From contig NC_088800.1 of the NCBI RefSeq assembly GCF_011386835.1, positions 56,139,439-56,203,438 on the forward strand: 64,000 nt of DNA. Direction: 5' to 3'. This stretch comes from Chrysemys picta bellii (lineage: Eukaryota > Chordata > Testudines > Emydidae). Shown piece after piece: positions 22,321 to 35,068 of this stretch. The notes beneath the pieces are model-generated. The model searched no databases and was not told the DNA's origin. It saw only the letters and a program-made list of their open reading frames with translations. Both the position numbers and the translations under genes were made by a program. Position 1 is the stretch's first letter, and each line of letters begins with the position of its first letter.

Positions 22321-24303
22321 AGCATAGTCATGGCCCAAGGTGGCATCTCAGCGCTGGGGGCAAGTGTTCCTAGATGGGCAGTGCCCTGAGTTCTCAGCAT
22401 CCTCTGGCTCCAGGCACCCTTTGCAGCCGGGCTGAGTGCCTCCCGACATAGGGGGCCTTGTTACGGTGCCCGTGCAGGAAGGAGACATGAGAGAAAGGAC
22501 ATAAGCACACATCCCATTCTCAGCCTCGCCCAGTGCTCTCTCCACACGCTCTGCTCCTCAGTCAGTGGGGTTTAATTTGCACAGGACGCTGTTCCTGCTT
22601 CGGTTGGAGAAAGCTCCATGCAATCCAGAGACTGAAATGAGGGCTGGGTGGCCTGTGCAGCCAGCTGGATGACATTAAGCTGCGATTCCTTCATTAAATG
22701 CCATGGATCCTCCAGAGAGAAATTCTGTCACACAGAGAAGAGTCAATTACCCGGCGCTTGGACGAGCCAGCCAGTCGGAACGGGGAAGCTGCACACAACT
22801 AAATTCCCATTAATTTGATCCCCAGTGACCTTGCCCATTATTCTGCTCTACAGCAGGCAGGACAGCAGTGCCTTTATGAAGTTTTAGACCCTGCTGATGG
22901 GGAGCCTGGCATATCAGATACCAGTGCTGGGATGCCTCCCCCTCACCATCTGCCAGCCCACTCCTGGGGTGCTCCCCCCCAGCTAGCTCCCTCCTAGGGT
23001 TCTCTGCTTCCCAAGTCTCCCTCCTCCTAACAGCTACTCCCCCTGCAATGCCTGGAACCCCCAGACTGGTTCACCAGCCTCTCAGGCATGCATTACTCAA
23101 GATAGTGCAAATAGCCCCCTCCCCCATATGGTCACCTCAAGGGACATCTCTCCCACATGCCACTTCCTCAGATGGCCCTCTGCGGAGAAGCCCTTTCCTA
23201 GGCAGTCACCTCCTGTGGAGTCTTTCCCAGACCCCCATGTCCTTTACCCTGCCCACCCTGCAGAGCCCTGCCCTTGCAGCACGAGTGAGTGCTATGAACA
23301 GGCATTGCCTTGAGATCCTGGGGCCCAGGGCACACCTGGCCATTGATTCCAATGGCAGACATGCCCCAAACAAGCCAGCACTGGGATTTCCAGTGAGCAA
23401 AAGACAGATGCTGGGTTTGACTCTCAGCCTTGTGCTCACACCCCCAGCATGGTCTGAGGGTCTGGTTCCCATTGTGCCCTGCTGTAAATTGGAGTAGCCA
23501 TGGCCAGGCCATGCACTGGACTTCTCCCTCTCCCACCTTCCTCACATCCAGGCCATGTCCAGATCCTGCACAGCCCCTCGGAGGCCTTCACAGGCCCTCA
23601 CCCTCTCTCCCCTGACTATCATGATCATTATTCATTGGGTGTATTGCAGCAGCCATGGACCTGCTGCACCAGGTGCTGGCGAAACAGAATGAGATGGTTC
23701 TTGCTCCAAAGAGCTGGCAGTCTATGCCGCTGCCTCCTCTCCGGTTTCCCCTTACCCCCATCGGCCTGCAGCCCATAGCAAAGGCAACCCCCAAAACCAT
23801 TTACCTGACCCGCTAGTCTGGCCACATCACCCCCAGTGGGAATCTTTCCACTGGCTCCCCGTCATTGAATGCAGCTTCTCCTCCTTGCCTTCAGGTCCTG
23901 TGATACGCTGCCTGTGGCCTAGTGCCCCACTGTGCTGCCCAACCCACTCCGCTCATGGTGCCAGCCTTGATGCCCCATTTGTCTGCTTCTCTCCCAACCA
24001 ATCACATCTTTCCCATGCAGCCTCCTGGGCATGGAATGCTCACCCCAAACCAGCTCGCCAGGCTCCTCCAGGCCTCCCGAACATGCTGCCCGGAGGAGGG
24101 AAGCCATCCAGGCCACAGCTGCTGTACATATATAATATAGGCTGGAAACTCAACCCCCTTCCCCCGCCAGGCAGGTGCCTTTGCTGAGTGACCAGGAACG
24201 ATGGTGCTGCATCCATCTTTCTCCCCCAGCTCCACCCAGCTGAGCAGTCTCCCCTTTGTTGCACCATGTGTTAGTCAGCCTGTGAACACCAGGTATCTGG
24301 ATG
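22321..24303. other. Unassigned DNA
   Basis: No supported gene. A short stretch near 23835-23910 (CCACTGGCTCCCCGTC) could be a scrap of an old LINE, but I cannot assign it. Confidence 0.4.
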
Positions 24304-24427
24304 TAGGATGACCAGATAGCAAGTGTGAAAAATCGGGACAGGGGGTGGGGGGCAATAGGAGCCCATATTAAAAAAAACCCCAAATATCGGGACTGTCCCT
24401 ATAAAATCGGGACGTCTGGTCACCCTA
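24304..24427. mobile_element. Short hAT-type MITE (TAGGRTGACCAGA ends)
   Basis: The element is 124 bp with inverted ends and a perfect 8-bp duplication TCTGGATG at 24296-24303 and 24428-24435. The interior is nearly palindromic, with ATCGGGAC repeated on both arms. Confidence 0.92.
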
Positions 24428-24495
24428 TCTGGATGGCACCCAGCACATTTTTGGCTGTCAAGGGCTAAATAATTAGTGTGCATCTGGCTCATTAG

Positions 24496-25559
24496 GGCAG
24501 GTCCCCGGCCCCAGCGCTATTCAACATCTTTACCAACAATGTGGAAGACTTTGTACAATCACTCCTGGTAAACCTTGCAGAGGACACAAAGTGGTGAAGT
24601 GGGAATAATGATGGGGACGGGGCGGTTCTACAGAGCTGTCTGGATTGCTTGGTAAACTGAGCTCATTTAACCGACATGCATGTTAAATACATGTCAATGC
24701 AAGGTCACACATCTAGGAACAAAGAATGCAGGTCACACTTCCAGGATGGGAGAATGTATCCTGGGAAGCAGCGACTCTGAGAAGAACCATGGTGGAAACC
24801 AGCTGAACATGAGCTCCCAGGGCTATGTGATGGCTATGGCGATAATGGATACTTGGACATTCAAGCAGAGGAATATCCAGGAGAAGTAGGGAGATGCTAT
24901 TACCAGTGTATACAGCATTGGTGAGGCCATTACAGGAACACTGCGTCCACTCTTCAAAAAAGAAAGGATTCAGAAAAGAGCTACTAGAAGGATTCAAGGG
25001 CTGGAAAACCTGCCGCACAGTGGAAGACTTAAGAAGCTCAGACAATTTAAACCCAAGAGACTGTTAAGAGGTGACTTCATCACCATTTATACCAGGGGTC
25101 GGCAACCTTTGGGAAGTGGTGTGCCACTTCATTTATTCACTCTAATTTAAGGTTTCGCGTGCCAGTAATACATTTTAACATTTTTAGAAGGTCTCTTTCT
25201 ATAAGTCTATAATATATATCTAAACTATTGTATATCAAGTAAATAAGGTTTTTAAAATGTTTAAGAAACTTCATTTAAAATTAAATTAAAATGCAGAGCC
25301 CCCCGGAACAGTGGCCAGGACCCGGGCAGTGTGAGTGCCACTGAAAATCAGCTCGCGTGCCACCTTCGGCACGCGTGCCATAGGTTGCCTACCCCTGATT
25401 TATACGTTCCTACATCGGGAGGAGATTTCTGAGGGCGGAGGATGCTTTAATACAGCAGACATAGGTGTAACAAGACCCAATAGCTGCCAGCTGAAGGTAG
25501 ACAAATCTGGACTAGAAATGAGGTGCATATTTTTAACAGTGAGCGTAATTAACCATTGG
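24496..25559 (+). mobile_element. CR1 LINE (plus strand), interrupted by a hAT element
   Basis: The plus strand reads the end of reverse transcriptase motif B (FNIFTNNVEDF), a decayed motif C (LAEDTK for LADDTK), the C-terminal region, and then RRIQGLENLP-like sequence near 25000. The hAT element at 25093-25397 interrupts it. It is more decayed than the minus-strand CR1 copies. Confidence 0.8.
25093..25397. mobile_element. hAT element with CAGGGGTCGGCAACCT ends
   Basis: It begins CAGGGGTCGGCAACCT and ends AGGTTGCCTACCCCTG, with a perfect 8-bp duplication ATTTATAC (25085-25092 and 25398-25405). This is a Charlie-like hAT deletion derivative with no coding capacity. Confidence 0.95.
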
Positions 25560-28500
25560 AACTAGGGCCGGTTGGAAATTCTGTCAAAACTGTTTTTCCA
25601 ACAGAAAATTGGGCTCTGGATTAAATGATTTTTTTAAAAATAGGTTTCTCCTTTCTGTAGGAAATTAACTTTTTGTCAAAAAAATGAAACCCCGCCCCCC
25701 CAGTTTTTGGATTTTGCCCTTGCAGTCACATGCCTGTTTCCAAAGCTGCCTTTCCCTGTAGCCTGTGGAATAGTCTGGGCTTGGAAGATGGCTGGACTGG
25801 CTTGTCTTTAAAGTGCCTTGTCTGCTTATGAGGAATAACCTCCCTGTTCCATTCGACTGTTGCTGCTGAGTAAATGTCAAGTGGCCCAGGAGACTAATTA
25901 ACTCTAACGGCAGTGCCAGAGATGGCTTGAGAGGCCAGATGTCTCACAGCTCTGCATATCCCAGAAGCTCTTGTGAGACCTTCCAAGCACCATGGCTGCT
26001 GGACTGGGCAGAAGTGAGATTCCAGGCCCCCCTGCTGTAGGTCACTCCATACTGCACTCTGGTTTCTGGGCTTTTGAAATCTATGCTGTAGTTCTCAGGC
26101 AGTGTCAGTCAGCCTTGCTCCATTCAAGGCAATAGAGCTGCATTCATATATGCTAGCTGAGGAGCTGACCTAATAAGCCTTGGCCTGAATCTTCCCCCAT
26201 TCCTGACAGCCAGTCCTGCCAGAAACACTGAGCTCTGACGGAGGTTTTTTGCCTTATTTTCCATGCCTATGCAGGGGAAACAGCCCATATCTGGTGAGAG
26301 CAGAACTATGGAGTATTCAGAGATAAGTTCTTGCACTATTTCTGCCTTGGCAGGAAATGGGAAACCCAGGTTGGCAAAGCGAAAGAGGTTCAGACAGCTC
26401 ATGCAGTTAAGGGCCAGGGCTGCTGGTACACTCCAGCTGACTGGAGGCCTCTCCAGTGACAGAACGTGAATAGCTGGCTATATTGCAACCCTGGAGTGCC
26501 ACAATGAACTGAAGAGTCTAGCCAAAAGCACCTGCCTTTTTATTCAGTCTGAGCCCAAAGACTGAAGCAGATGAATAATTGCTAATGATGACATTATTGC
26601 TTCTTGGAAAGACATGGTCAGCCAGTGACAAATGTCCTCAGGAGTCAACTCAGCATATGTGTCAACAGCATGTGTACTCGGTATGATATATAGCATCACT
26701 ATTAGCATTGCCCTATGCTGCAGCCACGTGAAAGACACACAGTGCCAGTCTTGCCATATCAAGGAGTGAAGGCAAGAGTTTTAACTATCACCCTTCTAAA
26801 TCCATTAAAGGGAGGATGAGATTCTAATGAATCAGCAACCTGGAGCTAACAGCTCGGACAATGCTCTGGACAAGCGGCTTGCTGTAAGAGGTGCAGGAAT
26901 GAGTAAGAAGAATCATAGAAAAGGTGATGGGGAAATTAAAAGTAAAGAGTTGAATTTCTTCCGAGAAAATACTGAGGCCAAAGAGTGGGGATTTAGTGGG
27001 GTTTGGCAGGGCAATACCTCAGATGGGAGGGCCCCGGGCAGTGTCCCAGGGAAAGCTAGCGAGCAGGACTCTGCGAATATTCCTCTCGGTGCCACCCCAG
27101 CCTGCTCTCACAGCCCAACCCAACGTGGCCAGTTCTGGTCAGCACGTGCCTGGAAGACCTCCAGGGAAAAGCCAAGAATTGCAGGAAATAGTATTGATGG
27201 GCACTGTTCCCAGTGAGTAAATAGTTAACCAATGCTTCAGCATGGCGCTAGGGGCTGCTGTCTGTCCTAAGAGACATGCTTAAGGTCAGAGCACTTTTCA
27301 CCGGGGCAGGGGCATTAGCTCCAGCATCCAGGCCAAATTCCAGTTTGGGATGTTGCTTTCTCTCACCGTACGTTCCCCCGCTATATCTGCATGAATACAG
27401 TGCTCCGATTCCCTTCCCAGCTGAAGATGCTGCGCAGTGCTGCTGTGTACTGTTAACTGATGTAGCTCTGCACTGCATCCCAGAGATGGCTGTATCTCAA
27501 AGGAGGAGAGCACGTATTTATCCTGTGATCTGCATCCCCTTTGAGCCCAACAGGTACAGAAAACAGGCAGCAGTGTCTGCTAAAAGGGAGCAAGTGTCCT
27601 GAGTACAACATGAGGGCTCCTGCCCCAGGCCAGTGCCTCCCCCCAAGCTCCCAGATGCATGCTGGTGCAGCAGTGCAGATGGGAGCCTGTATTGTACAGG
27701 AGCAGCTGCCTTTCCAGCTCAGGGCTGTTGCCCTAGTCCTTGCACTGAGGATATTTCCCATAAGTGGAGCGTTTTCTCTCTGCTGATCCTCGAGCGCTCC
27801 TCCTTTCCCTCTGTGTGGCTCTGGGAACAGAGGTGCTCCTCATTAGCAAGCCAGTGCCATGCTTTGCTTGGGCAAGGCGCATGCTGATTAGCCGATCGAT
27901 GGCTCCGGCCTCGTCGGAGAGGTGTTATGTATTTATGGAAATAGGGGATGCTCCAGGCGGGGTACTCACATGGCAGCCAGTGTTTTGCTCAGTGCTGAAG
28001 CGTAAGTGCCTCTGGCTTTGCCTCTGGCCTCTCATCCTGATGCCACCTGAGCACTGATTGCTTGTGACAGGCTGAATGCATCGGCTGGGCTGGATTATGC
28101 AGTGTGCACTCCCCGCCCAAGCAACAGAGGATGTGTGAGAGTGACCCCTGCCCCATCTCACACTAAATCTTCCCCAGAACTAGGCTATGTTCCCCGTCAC
28201 GCCAATGCCCTGTCTAGCCACTATGCATCTGCTCAGTGCAGCCCCTCCCATGGCAGGGAGCCATCCCAGTCCTGAGCCAGCCACACAACTGGGGCCCAAC
28301 ATCCCTGAGGTCCCACGGGGCCAGCCTCTGAGCAGCAGTTATATGTATAGCTGCAGCAAGTTCCCTGCCCTCAGCTGGACAGACCTGAGTGGGCCTGACT
28401 AGGGCCCAAGCCCCACCAGGGGATGGGTGTGTTTGATGGTGCGGTACAACTGCACCATGGAGGAGGCCTTAGCAGAGCTTCTCAGTACTGTGGTGGCACT

Positions 28501-30068
28501 GGAGAGGCGAAGGCTGGTGAGCTGGTTCTATTGTACCTTGAGCTTTTTTCCACAGTGTCCTCTCCACTGGCTGTGGCTCTCCAGAACACCACAGTGGATA
28601 GATGGCTTGTAATAGAGGAAGCAGGAGAGGCAGCGCTTGGCAATTCAGCCTGGGAAGGGAAGACCTCTTAGCTGTGAGTCTGACAATAGTGCATTGTGCA
28701 CTCATCTGGAGAACAGGTGCATCACAAAGGCTAGGGATGTTACCTGTTTAAGCCTGTGGGTATCTAAAAAGCACTAAGATAGGGATTTCCGGGCTCGGAC
28801 ACTCCAGGGCCAGGCAGCCCAGTACCTGTTTCCAACAGGGGTCAGCGCCAGATGCTTCAGAGGAATAACTAAGTTTCTTCCCACCCTTTCACTTGGGGGT
28901 TGGCTCATGCTCTGATATGCTGTTTGAACCTCTCCACTGTAGCTGCAGATGTCCTCATTGCCCAGAGAAATATCCAATCTGTTTTGAATCCTACTAAGCT
29001 CTTGGCCTCAGTGAAACTTTGTGATATCCTCTCAGAGGGGGAAGGGGCTGGAGGGAGGAGCATTCCTGGGGTGCCCACAGATAGTGAGTGCCAGGCAGAG
29101 TGATGGTCTGGGGACAGAGGGAACAGGCTGGGGAGTGAAGTGGGATGGACAGAAGCCTGCATTGCTGGAGTAGAGAAGGAAGTGAGAATTCATGGGCATT
29201 GCTAGAGCTGACTTAGACACACGAGCTGCTCAGCACTTGCTTTCCCAGTAAAATTGTTGGGCCCCAGCACAAACTCCACAAGAGAAATGGGTGGTGGGGG
29301 CAGATTAGGAGCACTTCCCTAGTGTGCACAAAGTTTCCCAAGTGAAGCTAAGCAGCTCCATTATCAATGAGGTGGGGTCTGAACTTCCCCAGGACAGGTC
29401 TACTGCAGCATTGACCATGGGCAGGCCATGGCCAGTGCTGATGGCCACTTAATACAAAGGAACTAAACCCTTACCAGTTAAAACTCTAAACTAACTATGG
29501 TATAGACAGGAGCAATAAGGGGCTGATCCAACCATGTCACACCCAACCCAAGCCATCTCTTGTGGTAGCTCCCTCTCTTTATATGTGGGATGTGCTGTTG
29601 TATCACAGTATCTTGCCAATGGGCAGCTCGACCCAAACAAACTTAAGAAATATGCCCCCTGCTTGCAGTCTGCAGTCGTGGTGAAACAGCATCATCCACA
29701 CTGCTGCAGTATGACGCAGACAGTCAGGTTTACCCAAGACCCTGCGGCCAGTGACCGTACTGCAATGGAAGAACATGCCAGTAATGAGTCCTCCTCACCA
29801 TCCATCCAGTCAGACCTGAGCTGAAGCTCTACATGCAGTGTTGGGCATCCCATTTTTAAGAAGATAGAGACATCAGAGAGAGTACACGTAACAGAAGCAC
29901 AAAAGATAGAAAAGTTTGTAAAAACAAGGGTTGTGAGGAAGGGTGAAGAAACCAGAGTACGCTCGGTCTGGATGAGAGGAAAGCAAGGACAGGTGAGATA
30001 ACTGCCTGGAAGTGCAGAAAGGGGAGTTCATGCTCATTAATTTGTGTGGAGATGAAGTTATTGTGGGT
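25560..30068. other. Long unassigned stretch, no supported gene
   Basis: About 25580-25700 is rich in TTTTGTCAAAA-like motifs and resembles 51590-51740; both may be remnants of one AT-rich MITE. About 28965-29050 (TTTTGAATCCTACTAAGCTC) resembles the old LINE tail at 21545. The open frame at 26827-27216 (plus) is not recognised and has no supporting splice or repeat context. Confidence 0.4.
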
Positions 30069-30285
30069 TTGTTCATAGATTTCAAGGCCATAAGGGACCT
30101 ATGTGACCAGCCAGTCTGTGCTCCTAAATCACACAGGCCACAGAACGCCCCCCGGGGATTCCTGTATCCAACCCAATGACTCCCGGTTGAACCCCCCCCC
30201 CCCCCCCCCCCCCCCCCGGATAAGCTGTTCCAGTCATGAATTACTCTCACTGTTAAATATTTGCATCTTACTTCCAGTTAGAACA
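30069..30285 (-). mobile_element. CR1 3'-end fragment
   Basis: It begins TTCATAGATTTCAAGGCCATAAGGGACC (antisense CR1 tail) and ends in ATTACTCTCACTGTTAAATA. A run of 26 Cs lies at 30192-30217. Confidence 0.8.
30192..30217. repeat. Poly(C) tract, 26 bp
   Basis: Uninterrupted run of C inside a CR1 fragment; its length may be unreliable in assembly. Confidence 0.9.
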
Positions 30286-31599
30286 TAGCTGGCATCAGCT
30301 CCCTGCCAGGGGCTCCGTAGGCTGTTTTGAAGAGCCCTTTGGTATCAGATACAGAATGCAAGCAGATGTAATGGGTGTCAGAACAGTTTAGGTACTGGAA
30401 GGAGCTGGCAGCGGGGATGTGTAAACTCTGGAGCTGTTCCAGATTGACATGATACACGTCTCAGGGATGTTTTAGGAATAATAGCCTCAGTCCTGTGTAG
30501 ATGCAGGGGGATGAATTGCGTCACCCCTGAGAGGCCCCTTCCCAGCCAAATGATTCTACAGTTCTGTATCAGTGATGATCCTGTTTGTGCTGATTTTCTC
30601 TGCTGCTCAGAGGTACAGGGAGTTGCCCTGGACTGAGGCAGTGTCTTTGCCCGCTAATAGGATAGGCTTCCAGCAAAAGTGGTGTCCTGGACAGTGCATG
30701 TCTTTAAAACCCAGCAGTCTGGCAACACAACACAACCTACAACACCTGAACATAAACACACACTAAAAACCACCAGCAGGCCACTTTTCAGACAGCAGCA
30801 GCCAGAGACTGTAACCAGAGCCAGGAACTCAAACTGATACTGATCAATGGTGGATCAGACCAAACCATCCATGGTCACGTATCTATTAAGCCCCCTTATC
30901 TAGCCTACATTACTGAGATTGGGGGCTTTATCCTGTCTGAGTTTGCTCCACTGAGTTCCCGTTCATTTCAGGCTCAGATAGGTCACCCCACCTTACACGT
31001 GTCCTCAGCCATTGGCAGCAACAGGCCCCCACCAGACCTGCACATCACCTGGGTTCAACAGCCTCTGTCAGTGGAAACAAGAAGTACAGAAACTCAAATA
31101 CTGGTAGCAGCAACACTGCCAACCAGGAGAGAGAGAAGTGTGTGAGGAGTTCCTCCTGTGTTGTGCCACAATTATAGATGAGGCCAAGAGATCCCTCCTC
31201 TTCTCTGCCATAGTATCCAAAGGCAATCTGGTAATGCTATTCTGAATCTTGAACAGCAGTGATAACCTGGAACACCCATGCACAATCCCAGAACACAGCA
31301 CAGACTGAGTAGATAAGAACCTGAATTCAAGATGGTCCCTTGATCACACACATGACCTTTCTCAGGACCGCAGAATGCAAACTGTTCAAGCTTGAAGAAG
31401 TCCCAGAAAATCTCCAGGTCCTTAGAGGCACTGCATGTGATTCTGACCTGGGCCTTTCCCAGCAGTAGGAAGATAGTTGAGAACTTCTCGGCCTCCTGAT
31501 TACCTAACTCATCAAATCTTCCTTCAAAGTAAGCAGCTACTACCGGTATGCTCCCAAAACCTGCAATAACCCAACACTTGATTTGATCAACTTCACCTA
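30286..31599. other. Unassigned DNA
   Basis: No supported gene and no element that I can name with confidence. Confidence 0.4.
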
Positions 31600-32020
31600 C
31601 ACTCAGTGTGGTTAAAACACATTGATTTATTTTTTAATTAAAGGTGTATTTAATCTTTTAAAAATCCAGTTTTTTTTAAATAGCCTATTTAAAATTAAAT
31701 TTGAAATTGACAAGTTATGTTAAGGTCTAAACTATTATCATTTAAATTAATATAAAAAATAATATTAAGCAGCCCATGCTTGCTGCCATTTTTAAAGAAA
31801 GTCAAACCACAGAACAGGTGAAAGTTGCTGGCTACTCACCTGGAAACAGTTTGTTGACATGCTAAGCCAGCTTTTCAAAGCATTAGCCTCTTCTGTAGGT
31901 GTAGAAAGATTTTCTTCATTTCAGTTTATTCAGTTCAATGACTAGTTCACTCAAAGTTAAGACAATTGGGATTGAGAAGAAGCTTTCATGCTTTTTTCTC
32001 TTCCAATCTATGAATAAAAA
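31600..32020 (+). pseudogene. hAT transposase C-terminal remnant
   Basis: An AT-rich stretch is followed, at about 31870-31940, by a plus-strand reading KALASSVGVERFSS, the start of the hAT C-terminal dimerisation domain (typically ...ASSVAVERFFS). Stops and a frameshift follow within a few codons; a further piece in another frame reads KLRQLGLRRS. Only the C-terminal end of a transposase remains. Confidence 0.7.
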
Positions 32021-32023
32021 CTA

Positions 32024-32280
32024 GGGGTTGGTCTAAGCTAAAATGTTAGATCACTCAGGGATGTGAAACATCCACATCTGAACAATGTAGCTAAGCCAAC
32101 CTAACTCCTGGTGTAGACAGCACTAGATCGATGGAAGAATTCTTCCATCAACCTAGCTACCACCTCTCAGGGAGGTGGATTACCTACGCCAACGGGAGAA
32201 CCTCTCAAGATGGTGTAGATAGTGTCCACACCAAAGTGTTATAGAGGTGCAGCTGCAGCATTTCAAGTATAGACAAGCCC
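32024..32280. mobile_element. Harbinger-type MITE
   Basis: Ends GGGGTTGGTCTAAGCT and AGTATAGACAAGCCC are inverted. The body carries GGTGTAGACAGCACTAGATC, GAAGAATTCTTCC and TCAGGGAGGTGGATTA, shared with the copy at 22036 and typical of this MITE. Confidence 0.82.
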
Positions 32281-32309
32281 TCAGTGTGAGAGGATGAGCT
32301 TCTAAAATC

Positions 32310-33190
32310 TCAAAGGACATGGTAACCAGAAACAATCAGTTTCATTCACTAACTACAGATAATAGTCCCTTGGAATCTTGCTGGATTCTTGGCCTCAATG
32401 TTGTTTTGTGGTGAGGTTCATAGTTTAATCACACGTTGTGTGACAAAGCATTGGCTTTTATCAATTTTGAATTTCTCACCTTTCAGTGTGATTGACTATC
32501 CCCTTGCTCTTGTGTTATGAAACAGGGAGAATAGAAGCTCCCAATCTCTTGTCTGTAGTCCAGTAAGAATTTTATAGACTTATCTTGTTCCCTCTTATCT
32601 GACTCCTCTCTAAGGGAACAATCCCAATTGTTTCAATTTCTCTTCACTAGAGTTTCTCCAGCCCTTGATCATCCTTGTTGCCATCCTCTGAACCCCTCAA
32701 GTTCTGTTCTATCCTGTGTAAGATCAGGGCACCAGAACTGCACAAAGTATCCAGATGGGGCTGCTCCATTGATTTATCTGAAACCATTACAGTATTACTT
32801 ATTTTATTCTCCATCCCATTCCTTATACATCCTAACATCATGTTTGCTTTGTTGACCACAGCTTCACGTAGAGCAGAGGCCCCCATTTAGCTGACAACAG
32901 CAATGTCAAGGTCTCTGAGCTGATACAGTTAATTTAGACCCCTGTGAGGTGTACAAGGATTCTACATTTCCCTCTCCAACATGCGTTGCTTTGCATTTAT
33001 TGACATTGAACTTCATCTGCTATCGTGTTGCCCATTCTCCCAGTTGGGTCAGGTCTCCCTGAAGTTCCTTACAGTCCAATCTGCTCATGATTAACCTAAA
33101 TAATTTTGTGTCAACTGCAAGTTTTGCCCCCACACTGCTAATCCCCCAACTTTTCAGATCATTAAAGCAGGGTGAATCAGAAGGTGAAGG
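32310..33190 (-). mobile_element. Old CR1-like LINE fragment
   Basis: The plus strand is antisense to a CR1-like 3' half: CTCTTGTGTTATG, CATCCTCTGAACCCCTC, CCAGAACTGCACAAAGTA, CATTTATTGACATTGAACTTCATCTG and TGTCAACTGCAAGTTTTGCC follow in the usual antisense order. It is older than the CR1 copies at 7425-12912. Confidence 0.78.
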
Positions 33191-33284
33191 GTGCACTGGG
33201 TAGATGTTTGCATTGAGCTCTCAAATCCTGAGAAGCACATCTTTTACCTGAGTTCTTACCTTTAATCTAGGACCCATCTGTGTG

Positions 33285-34735
33285 TATAAATCCTTCAGAT
33301 TGTTCCATACATTACATTGAATTGCATCCACCACCATTCTGCTCATTCTCATAACTTTGTTAGGTCCATGTACCAGGGTGGCACTCACCTCTCACGAGCG
33401 CCCCTGGCCAGGTGTGCATCTGCACCTCTCTCAATCTGTGGTAATCCTTGGCAGTGGTTTCTCAGGTGGTTTCAGTGATTCAGACCTCCAGTCGAGTCAC
33501 ACACAGTCCATGTGAAAGATAAACAAAGCAGACCCCTTCCTGGGTAGACAGTCCAATAGAGGCCTACCGCAAGACCACTCAGTCTTTAAGCAGTCTCACC
33601 ATATCTCTCAATACCGGCCCTGGCCCCAGCTAGGCTGCTAAGAAATTCAGGTCCTCTTCGAGGGGCGTATCAGAGTCCAAACAGTTCACTATCACTGACC
33701 CACTTCAGGGGTCTCCAATCCCCTCTCCAGGGCCTGGTTCAACTTCCCTCTCTGGGATTAAGGCCACTCTGCCTGTGGCGGGTGTGGAGGACCTGAGCCT
33801 TCCCACTACTTCAGATCCCAGCCCAGTGACCCTATCAATAGCAGCCACCCGCTGCATCCCTTTACCCAGTCACTATACTGCTACAATTCCCTGGGCCACT
33901 TACCACAGGCCTCAGCACTTTCACCTTCTGCTCCACCCTTACCGTAGGGTTCTTCTATCTTCAGTCCCAGCAGCCAGACAGGAGCTCCTTCTTGGTCCCC
34001 CAGTCTCTGTCAGCAACTGCTATGTCCATGGTCCCATAGCTCCCTCAGTCAGCCAGGAAAACCATTCACACTCCTCCAACTCCAAGCAACAACTGACTCT
34101 CTCTAGCTCTGCAGCTCCTTTTACGTGAGCCTGCTGGGCCTGGATTGGCTACTTCCATGCAGCCTCTCCCTGATTGGCTGCTTTCCCTACAGACTCTCTA
34201 GGCCACTTGGAGGACTCACCTTCACTACTCCTTTCTGGGGAGGGGTGTGGTATGACCCTGAGGCCTCCAGCAGGGAACCTCTGAACCTGGTTCACCCCAC
34301 TACAGTCCCTCTGAAGCTCCTTACAGTCTTTTCTAATCTTGACTACCTATCCTAAATTATTTTATGTTACCTATATATTTTGCCATCTCACTGCTCAGCC
34401 CCACTTACAGAATGTTAATAAGAATATTGTACAACACCACTCTACGGACACCAGCATCCCAGTTGTAACCTCCAGGACCATTCATTCCTACTCTTTGTTT
34501 TCTGTCTCATCCGATTCTAATTTACGACCAAACTTGACCTTTCATCCCATTGTTACTTTTTCTCCTTAACAACCTCCTGAGAGGAAATCTATCAAAGTCC
34601 AAATAAGTTATTCTACCACTTCTCCTTTATCCACTATTCTACTAGCCATCTCAATGAATTCTAACAAATTGGAAAAACATATGTTTCCTTTAGCGAAGCC
34701 ATAATGATTTGTCTCTATTATATTTCTAATACTTT
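33285..34735 (-). mobile_element. CR1-like LINE segment, split by an LTR; continues at 37137
   Basis: Before and after the LTR (33369-34304) the plus strand is antisense CR1 reverse transcriptase sequence (CATTGAATTGCATC, TGAAGCTCCTTACAGTC, ATTTTGCCATCTCACTGCTC, AAGCCATAATGATTTG). It stops at 34735; the next part of the same reverse transcriptase region appears at 37137, after about 2.4 kb of other insertions. Confidence 0.7.
33369..34304 (-). mobile_element. Solo LTR (minus strand) in a LINE
   Basis: Plus-strand edges are TGTACCAGGG...CCCACTACA; the flanks are GTCCA and GTCCC (5 bp, one mismatch). It belongs to the same family as the LTRs at 11811 and 60849 by shared internal blocks (CAGCTCCTTTTA, GATTGGCT, GCCTCCAGCAGGG). 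Confidence 0.83.
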
Positions 34736-35068
34736 TGGCACCTTAGAGCCTAACAAATGTATTTGGGCATAAGCTTTCGTGGGCTAAAACCCACTTCATC
34801 GGATGCATGCAGTGGAAAATATAGTAGGAAGATATATCTACACAGAGAACATGAAAAAAATGGGTGTTGCCATACCAACTATAGGGAGACTAATCAATTA
34901 AGGTGGTCTATTATCAGCAGGAGAAAAAAAACTTTTGTAGTGATAATCAGGATGGCCCATTTCCAATAGTTGACAAGAAGATGTGAGTAACAGTAGGGGG
35001 AAAATTCGCATGGGGAAATAGGTTTTACTTTATGTAATAACCCATCCACTCCCAGTCTTTATTCAAGC
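34736..35068 (-). mobile_element. Penelope-derived terminal region
   Basis: It begins CACCTTAGAGCCTAACAAAT, then ATAAGCTTTCGTGGGCTA and CACTTCATCGGATGCATGCA, and continues to CCCAGTCTTTATTCAAGCC. The first part matches the arms of the palindromic insertion at 59551. There is no coding sequence. Confidence 0.65.

Noticed and set aside
26827..27216. 129-codon open frame as a host exon
   Set aside because: No recognisable domain, no clear splice context and no evidence of conservation from this sequence alone.
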